From Buxus sempervirens (Eukaryota; Streptophyta; Magnoliopsida; Buxales; Buxaceae), in assembly GCA_947561395.2 (NCBI GenBank), contig OX387192.1, positions 3,968,001 to 4,032,000 on the forward strand: a DNA stretch of 64,000 nucleotides, written 5' to 3'. The notes under the pieces are model-generated. The model was not told the origin of the DNA, searched no databases, and saw only the letters and a list, made by a program, of their open reading frames with translations. This document shows positions 57,953 to 64,000 of the stretch, one piece after another. Positions within the stretch are counted from its first letter, which is position 1. Each line of letters begins with the position of its first letter. The position numbers and the translations under genes were made by a program.

Positions 57953-57985
57953 GTTCCCGCCAAGTGTCAAAGTCCCCCCGCCAAA
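57953..57985 (-). promoter_or_regulatory. Two E2F-like sites upstream of FAS1
   Basis: On the FAS1 strand: GTTTGGCGGGG (57974-57985; its TTTGGCGG fits the plant consensus WTTSSCSS) and TTGGCGGGAAC (57953-57963; 7 of 8 to the consensus, and equal to the classical TTGGCGGGAA form). They lie 558-590 bp from the ATG. Arabidopsis FAS1 is a known E2F target, which supports a role. Confidence 0.5.
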
Positions 57986-57999
57986 CGTTGCGGTTCAAG

Positions 58000-58330
58000 T
58001 CGGGTTCATTGGGTCTAACCCGTTGGCGAGCCAATGTAATAGAATTCGGTTTTGGTTTGGTTTTGAGAAAAACCGAAAACCGAACCGAACCGATTACATA
58101 AATCCAACCGAAACCAACTTTATTTTTTAATATAAAACCAAAACAGAACCAGAACCAATTAGTACAAACCCAAAACCGACTTAATAGATTGCCTTGGAAC
58201 AAAACCAAATCAATTTTTATAGCATAAACCAAAACCGATTGCGGACAATACGAAACCAACCCCAATATGTTAAATTCGGTTCAGTTTATTGGTTTTAATC
58301 GAACCGTTGCCATTCCTAGAACTATTATGG
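58000..58330. repeat. CCGAAC/AACCGAA-rich repeat
   Basis: Many copies of AACCGAA, CCGAACCGA and GGTTTTGG in both orientations, the composition of a common plant noncoding DNA-transposon family. Ends not resolved. Confidence 0.5.
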
Positions 58331-59189
58331 GTGAGCCACCCAGGAACTTATTTGTTTAACCTCAATGTAACATTTCACCATACTTCTCTATTTGACGTCC
58401 ACAGCAATCTACTCTATTGACATTAATAGAATTATAATTCTTCCAACTCTTATCTACTCCACTTACCTGCCTATATTCAATGACTTAACATTATATTTAT
58501 AAATAATACCAAGGAATTTTAATAGGTTATCCTTTCCATGACTTAAAACCTGTATGGTTAAAGTGTTTAAACAAATGAGTTTTCATAAATTATTAGTTTC
58601 TAAAATAACAGTTAGGCTTGCAACTATTAGCACAGAGCAAGCATCATGTCCTAGATTCAAGTCACAAAATATGGAAACTTATAGGATAGAAATGGCTAAT
58701 GTTAGGTCAGTGTAAGTAAAGCGAGCCATAATGAACATTGGCTATAAAATAGTGATGAGAATGTTACCATCATAAAGGTTAAAGGGGTTAACTAGATGAG
58801 TTTTTGAAAGTAGCAATTCCACAACACGTACATGTCAGTATTCAATGACAAAGCACTACATCTGTATATAATACAAGATATTTCAATCAAGCCTATAAAT
58901 GGCCCTTCTGTGACTTGATCATGCATTGTGGTAACTGCTTCAATACCAACTTTTACAAGCTTATTCGAAATTCTAAAAGCCACAAGACTTATGAGAACTT
59001 ACTTGATTATGCCATTACAATAACTATTACATGCCTAACCGTCATTCCAAAACCCCAAGACTTATGAAAACTCATTTAATTAAGCCCTTTAACTTTTAAG
59101 ATTGTAATATTGGACTACATGTCCATATCCAATATCCATGATGATCAACTATTCCAACACTTACCAAATGGTAGCTCTCTCTCTTGGCA
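58331..59189. other. Intergenic, partly duplicated
   Basis: Phrases such as CAAGACTTATGA and TATTCAATGAC recur within 58,480-59,100, suggesting old internal duplication. No coding. Confidence 0.4.
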
Positions 59190-59654
59190 TGTAACAACTC
59201 TCGATCCCACATTGGAAATTGATGAATACTGGATAATGTATATGATTCAAGAGTGAGACTCTTCCTATTGTCTAGGGTTTTTGGATGAAAGAGGTGAACT
59301 AGCCACCTGGTTTGTCACAAATGATATCAAATAAGGATCCAGGTTTAATAGTTTGTGACTGGTGTGGGTCTTGGCATTACTCGTGGAAGTGGGCAGTCCA
59401 ATGAGTGTGCGTTCACGAGGGCAGGCCCGGTGATGGGCTGTTAGGCTTTTAAGTTGGCAAGCTACTGCATGGGGACGTGTAGCTCTAAGGGTGGTCGGGG
59501 CGGGGGCGGGGGGAGGAGATGGATATTGTAACATCCCTTGATCCCACATTAGAAACAAATGAATACCCAGTAAGGTATATGAGTCAGGAGTGAGACTTTT
59601 CTCATCACCCATGGGTTTTAGGATAAAAGAAGGAGATTGCCCCTTGGGTCATCA
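59190..59654 (+). mobile_element. TRIM element (two about 130-bp LTRs)
   Basis: LTRs at 59190-59319 (TGTAACAACTCTCGATCCCA to GTCACA) and 59527-59654 (TGTAACATCCCTTGATCCCA to GTCATCA) align along their length. ATGATATCAAAT just after the first LTR is a decayed tRNA-Met primer site (TGGTATCAGAGC). A G-rich polypurine tract (about 59498-59522) precedes the second LTR. No coding capacity. Target duplication not seen. Confidence 0.7.
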
Positions 59655-59757
59655 ACTATCAAATCTACTCACTTACAATTATTCAATGATTTAGATCTAC
59701 ACCCTAGCCTATATAGGTCATCTATTATGTGATTCAAACCTCTATTGTAGTGCCTAT

Positions 59758-60954
59758 TTGTCACGCCCCGAACCCTATGCCCCCATTATGGTATAGGTGC
59801 AAGGTACAAGAACATGATAAGGAGACAAAGTGATGTGCCTTATTCGATGCTGCCACCACCACCATATGGAGAATCTTAATTGGTGTAAAAAAGGAGGCTT
59901 GTTTTAAATGCAAGGATTCTCTATTTGTTTAACTAAAGGCTGTAAAGCCCCGAATTCAGGTCTATGCAAAACATGCACCAAACCGAAGTGCTATTGTGGC
60001 ACAAAGCAAATAAATACCAGACAATCAAATTAAACAATTCAGTTAATACCAGAGTGTAGAAATAAAATTCAATTAATCAAATAACCATAAGCGCAGTCTC
60101 CAATAAAGTCAAACCATCCAAATAAAAATAATATCCAAGTCTGGTAACAAATGGTAAAAATTAAATTCTATCACTCTCATAACAAATCCAGTAATAAGTC
60201 CACCCAAAAAAAAATCTGATAATAACTTAAAGCAAATGAAAATAAACTAGTTGGGATAATAATAATAATAATCCTCAGCAAAAAAATCAGGAATCTCTCC
60301 TCCCTGATGATCAATCCCAATAACGTCCTCGGGCAGTTGAAAACAAAACAAAACAAAACGCGGTATAAGATATGAATATCCCAATAAGCAGCACGTGTAT
60401 GTATAAACATTTCATATATAAAAAAAACATTCTTTCATGCCTGGCAAAAGAAATGGATAGTTTCACGATAAAAATCTCAACAAATAAACTAAACCATAAA
60501 TCAAATAAAATCAATTCACATAATAATTTAATATGAAGTCAATATTGTGAAAGAAACAATGCCAGCCAACCACGGCAAAATATCTCAATGTTCTCCTCAA
60601 CATACAAGCAACTAAATAACTGTATTTCAATAATCAACCATATAATTCTCATTGTTTAAGAGCAATTCCGAAACCATGATCATATTATAAACCAATGTAT
60701 AATATTAGTAAGACTCGTGAAGTAAATAAGTCTTTGAGCAACTCTTTGCATTCACAACGCCACCTTAAGATTTATGAGCCAAGCCAGTAAACACTTACAT
60801 ACCACCAGCAAATCAATCTAAAAATATGGAGCCTTAGACATTGACTTATTGCACAAGAACTCACATAACAACACACTAAATCTCAAAATATGGAATTGGC
60901 ATGTACTACCATGCAGACAGCAAAGCTAAATCACATCATGGGGGTAGTCGCTTA
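59758..60954. other. Possible Ty3-gypsy LTR start; noncoding
   Basis: TGTCACGCCCCGAACCC at 59758 is a typical plant LTR terminus. The following 1.2 kb is AT-rich and noncoding. The partner LTR is not in the window or not found. Confidence 0.4.
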
Positions 60955-61160
60955 TGTAATGTCCCAGACCCATACCTAGCAAGATATTGTCCAATGGGCC
61001 CTCACGGATTTGTTCTCAAAGCATAACAGGAGAAAACTTCCCAGTGGTCACGCATCCTAGCACTACTCTCACCCGAGCACGCTTAACGTGAGGGTTCCAA
61101 GGGGATTTAGTCCCGTATTATGCCTTAAAAGGCCTCTTGCTTTGTAAGGGATCACAAGAT
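60955..61160 (-). mobile_element. Cassandra-like LTR with 5S rRNA-like segment
   Basis: The region starts TGTAATGTCCCAGACCC. 61037-61102 (CTTCCCAGTGGTCAC, ATCCTAGCACTACTCTC, AGCACGCTTAAC) is the reverse complement of the 3' half of plant 5S rRNA with several changes. Cassandra TRIMs carry such 5S-derived sequence in their LTRs. It is not a 5S gene: only part is present and key bases differ. The element probably points to minus. Its outer limits are uncertain. Confidence 0.6.
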
Positions 61161-64000
61161 TACTTATAACATCCCCGAGCGTTGTAGGATCCCAATCATA
61201 TGCACATCCTCGCCTGGTAGCTCGCCCAGTGAGATTACCCATTCACCCGCTCACTCAGACAGCCATGATGTCACAGCTTATCACCACATATAGGGATAAC
61301 CTAACTATTTGAGCCTCACTAGCAAATCTAAATCTAAAATGAGTCCCTATTGTACATGAAAACCTCTCGATGTAAACTAACTTGCAAAAAAAGCGCAATC
61401 GTAAAGCAAAAGTACTCAACCAAAGGAAATACTCTATCACTATTTAGCTTGACACTATGGATCCATATTCAACTATGCCCATTAGACACTTTCAATTGAC
61501 ACTTTAATCACAACACAAAACCATATAGTGCCTAGTGACATAATAGAGTAATCGATGCCTTTAAAATTCAAAACATATACTCAATATACCCAAATCTTAT
61601 ATAAAACAATTCCAATCAATTCCCCAACTTAAAATACATATAAAACTAACTTTTACATTTGTTGGGATCAATCAATTCAATTTAGAACTAAGTTTGGAAC
61701 AAAATCTCTCTTTTAAACCAAAACAAGGCCTATTTCAGTAGATCGTATCCGAAATCTTTATAAAATTATTTTTAAACAAATGGCCAATAAAAACAACTTA
61801 TAAACACATAATTATTATTGGTATGTGGGTTGGATTTAATTAAAAATTATTTTATAGTGAAAAATTGTTCAAAACATTAGAAACTAAAACTTAGTATTGG
61901 GCGCTCGACCCCCACGCTCGAGTGGTCATGTTGGGCCTTCTAAAATCTCCAATTTTTTAACAAGCGCTCAATGCAATCTCTTGAGTGGAGGAGCCCAAAC
62001 TTGAAGCCAGCAAAGTGGCTAAACCTCGGCTCGTCAGTAGCCTATGAAGGTGAGTAATCTCTAGTTGGTTGAATGAGGTTGGATATCAAGTGAGAAAAAT
62101 AGCTAAGTGTTGGTATTGTGCAATGTAGGAGGAGGAGTGGCAAACTTGTAATATGTTGTGTCTGGTGGAGGATGGTTTAAGTGGAGGAAAAACCCAAAGG
62201 AAAGCCATACGACCAAGACCATTCCCAACCCTCTTTCTCCCTTCACTATCTTCTCTCCCACTCTCATTCTTCTTCATCTTCTCCTCATTTCCTTTTCCCC
62301 ATCACATTCCCATCTCATTATAAAACCCATTTGAAGTGTTGCTTGCAAAAAAGAGAAAGAAGAACCCAAAAAAGGGCATTTTCGTTTGGGTTTGAGCTTG
62401 GAGATTTGAGGAGGAAGCAACCAAAAGGGAGCAAGGGTACTGCTCGTGAGTTGTAAAGGAAGCTAGGAAGCTTGCTTAAGTGATTGCAAGAGGTAAGCAA
62501 CACCACCCTCACCTCTATTTCAAATTTCGGCCATTTTCGTGCATGAAATGTGAATGTTAGGGTTTGAGCATGGAAATGTTTATTAGTGTCAATAGGAGGG
62601 ATTTTTCTTGGGGGTTTTGTAGGAAATAGATTTCCCCACATGATAGGAGCAATTTAGAGCCCAAAAACAAGTGAGATTTGAGAAAAACCCCAAATCCCAA
62701 AAAGTTTGGATTTCGCGAACTGTCAAAGAAACCCAGTTGCCTGAACAGCCGCTCGAGAGCGGCATCGGGCGACCATTTTAGGTAAAGGCCCCAGGCATGG
62801 CCGCTTGAGTGATTGCTCTAGCGACCTGCCTGAAACAGAGAACCCGAGAGCAAATTCTCAGCCACTCAAAGCAGGCTCAAGCGACCTATCGAGCACCCTT
62901 ACCAGATTTTCCAATTTTTGAGTTTTTAGCCCAAATTAAACTACCAATTGTATTTATTCAAATCCAACCTATGTATAAGTGAAAGTTAGGTGTCTAGGAG
63001 GTGTTCCAACTAGAAGTATCTCAAAATTCCAAATAACAAGGATTTTGGGTATGTTTTACAAAAGAAGGTCTTACAGAGAGTTTATGTCCTAGATTTCTAT
63101 AGAAGTAGGATAATTTGATTCCGTCACTTCGAGCACCTTCCAGATAACCCTTAGAAATAGAAATTAAGAACCAAAACCAAGTTGTACAAGAATCAAAAGA
63201 GTTGAGGCATAGGTTGCCCAAATGAATCATGAAATGTAGAAATTTCTGGAAATCCTATCCTTTACCATTGACTTTCATTATGAGTACACAACACATGATA
63301 CGAAGGGCTTCGGCCCCACATTTGGTATATAAGATGAAGGGCATGGGCCCGTTTTAATTTCATGATATTATGGGTGTGCGCATGAGGAATCACACACGGC
63401 GGCGCGCACGCGGTTCTGTGCGTGCCTCCGGATGGGTAAAATCGGAGGTTGGAGTCGCCACTGCCTGATGGGGTGTAGGCAGACACCTAGGTGCCTATGT
63501 TTGTCTATTAAGGCTTGGTCTGCCGCTAGAGATTCTAAGTAAGTTCTCGGTTGCGGTTTGGGGAAGTCCGTAGATATCCCAGTCCATCCCGTCGAATGAC
63601 GGGTCCCATCCTGGTTTTGAGTCAATTTGGTTTTTCGCCTGATTCCTAATCCAGCATGCACAATTGGTTAAGTCTGGCGGGACCGCCAAAGTGGTGTGGG
63701 TCCCTTTACTTGATTTTATCTTTTTATTACTTAATGAAGTGAGTCTGATTGGGTGGGCCCCATTGGAGGACCCACGGATCCCTTGGTGGGCCAGGCGTGG
63801 TTCACATGTTCCCTGGTGGGCCTCAGTCTATCTTGAGAGGCCCTTTGGATTTTTGTCCAATGAATTGATTTTATTTAAAATTTCAGTTTGGGAATTAAGT
63901 GATTTTTATGCCAAGTGGGCTGGGATTGCTTTGTGGGCCCCATAGGTGGGCCTCACAGTGGTGGCCAAGTATTTTAAGTTATCTTGCTTAAGTTCACCAA
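61161..64000. other. Noncoding, resembles a long gypsy-type LTR and leader
   Basis: Repeated CGCTCGAG-type words (61900-61925 and 62745-62895), a TATA-like CATTATAAAACCC at about 62315, and GTTGGAGTCGCCACTGCC near 63448, a phrase seen in leaders of plant Tat-type gypsy elements. The open frames at 62181-62456, 63262-63689 and 63664-63945 look like translated LTR or leader sequence. No gag or pol was found before the right edge. Confidence 0.4.

Noticed and set aside
61037..61102. Functional 5S rRNA gene
   Set aside because: Only about half the gene is present, bases differ at conserved sites, and it sits in LTR-like sequence.
62181..62456. 91-residue plus-strand frame as a gene
   Set aside because: Ser/His/Phe-rich low-complexity product downstream of a TATA-like box in LTR-like sequence; no known domain.
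63262..63945. Overlapping frames at the right end as genes
   Set aside because: Both strands are open over GC-richer repeat sequence, with no domain; more likely gypsy LTR or leader.

Overview
This is plant nuclear DNA. It carries two conserved, intron-rich plant genes, both on the minus strand, set in a dense layer of plant transposable elements: L1-type and RTE-type LINEs, a BED/DUF659 hAT transposase, Ty1-copia LTRs, a MuDR-type MULE, MITEs, TRIMs and a Cassandra-like LTR with 5S homology. Long introns full of LINEs suggest a woody dicot, basal eudicot or magnoliid-like genome, but I cannot place the species.

Gene 1 (1187-39997, minus) is the start of a NOL10/Enp2 nucleolar WD40 protein gene, a small-subunit ribosome biogenesis factor. 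I place eight exons encoding residues 1-255 without a stop; the rest lies beyond the left edge. Intron 5 (2590-35302) is about 32.7 kb and holds most of the transposons in the window.

Inside intron 5, from left to right: (a) a short tandem repeat (3751-4112); (b) a decayed hAT transposase gene (4477-13660), split by a 5.5 kb block (5993-11533) bounded by inverted copia LTRs; (c) LINE-A (13983-24262, plus), split by a nearly full-length LINE-B (14502-21493) with a 17-bp target duplication; (d) LINE-C (24470-32160, minus, 17-bp target duplication), split by LINE-D (26832-31495, minus), itself split by a 949-bp solo LTR (26976-27924) with a 5-bp target duplication; (e) relics of a further LINE and a hairpin repeat. 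The nesting gives a relative insertion order: solo LTR younger than D, D younger than C; and B younger than A.

The spacer between the genes (about 40.0-46.2 kb) holds an AT microsatellite, several MITEs and a decayed MULE transposase (43230-44535).

Gene 2 (46221-57395, minus) is complete: FAS1, the large subunit of chromatin assembly factor 1. Twelve exons give an 826-residue open product that matches the Arabidopsis protein along its length. Its 6.5 kb intron 2 holds an antisense RTE LINE. Two E2F-like sites lie about 560-590 bp upstream of its start codon.

The right end (58-64 kb) has no gene I can support. It holds a CCGAAC-rich repeat, a TRIM (59190-59654), a Cassandra-like LTR (60955-61160) and sequence resembling a long Ty3-gypsy LTR and leader. 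I saw no tRNA gene, intact rRNA gene or CRISPR array, and no novel multi-gene system.
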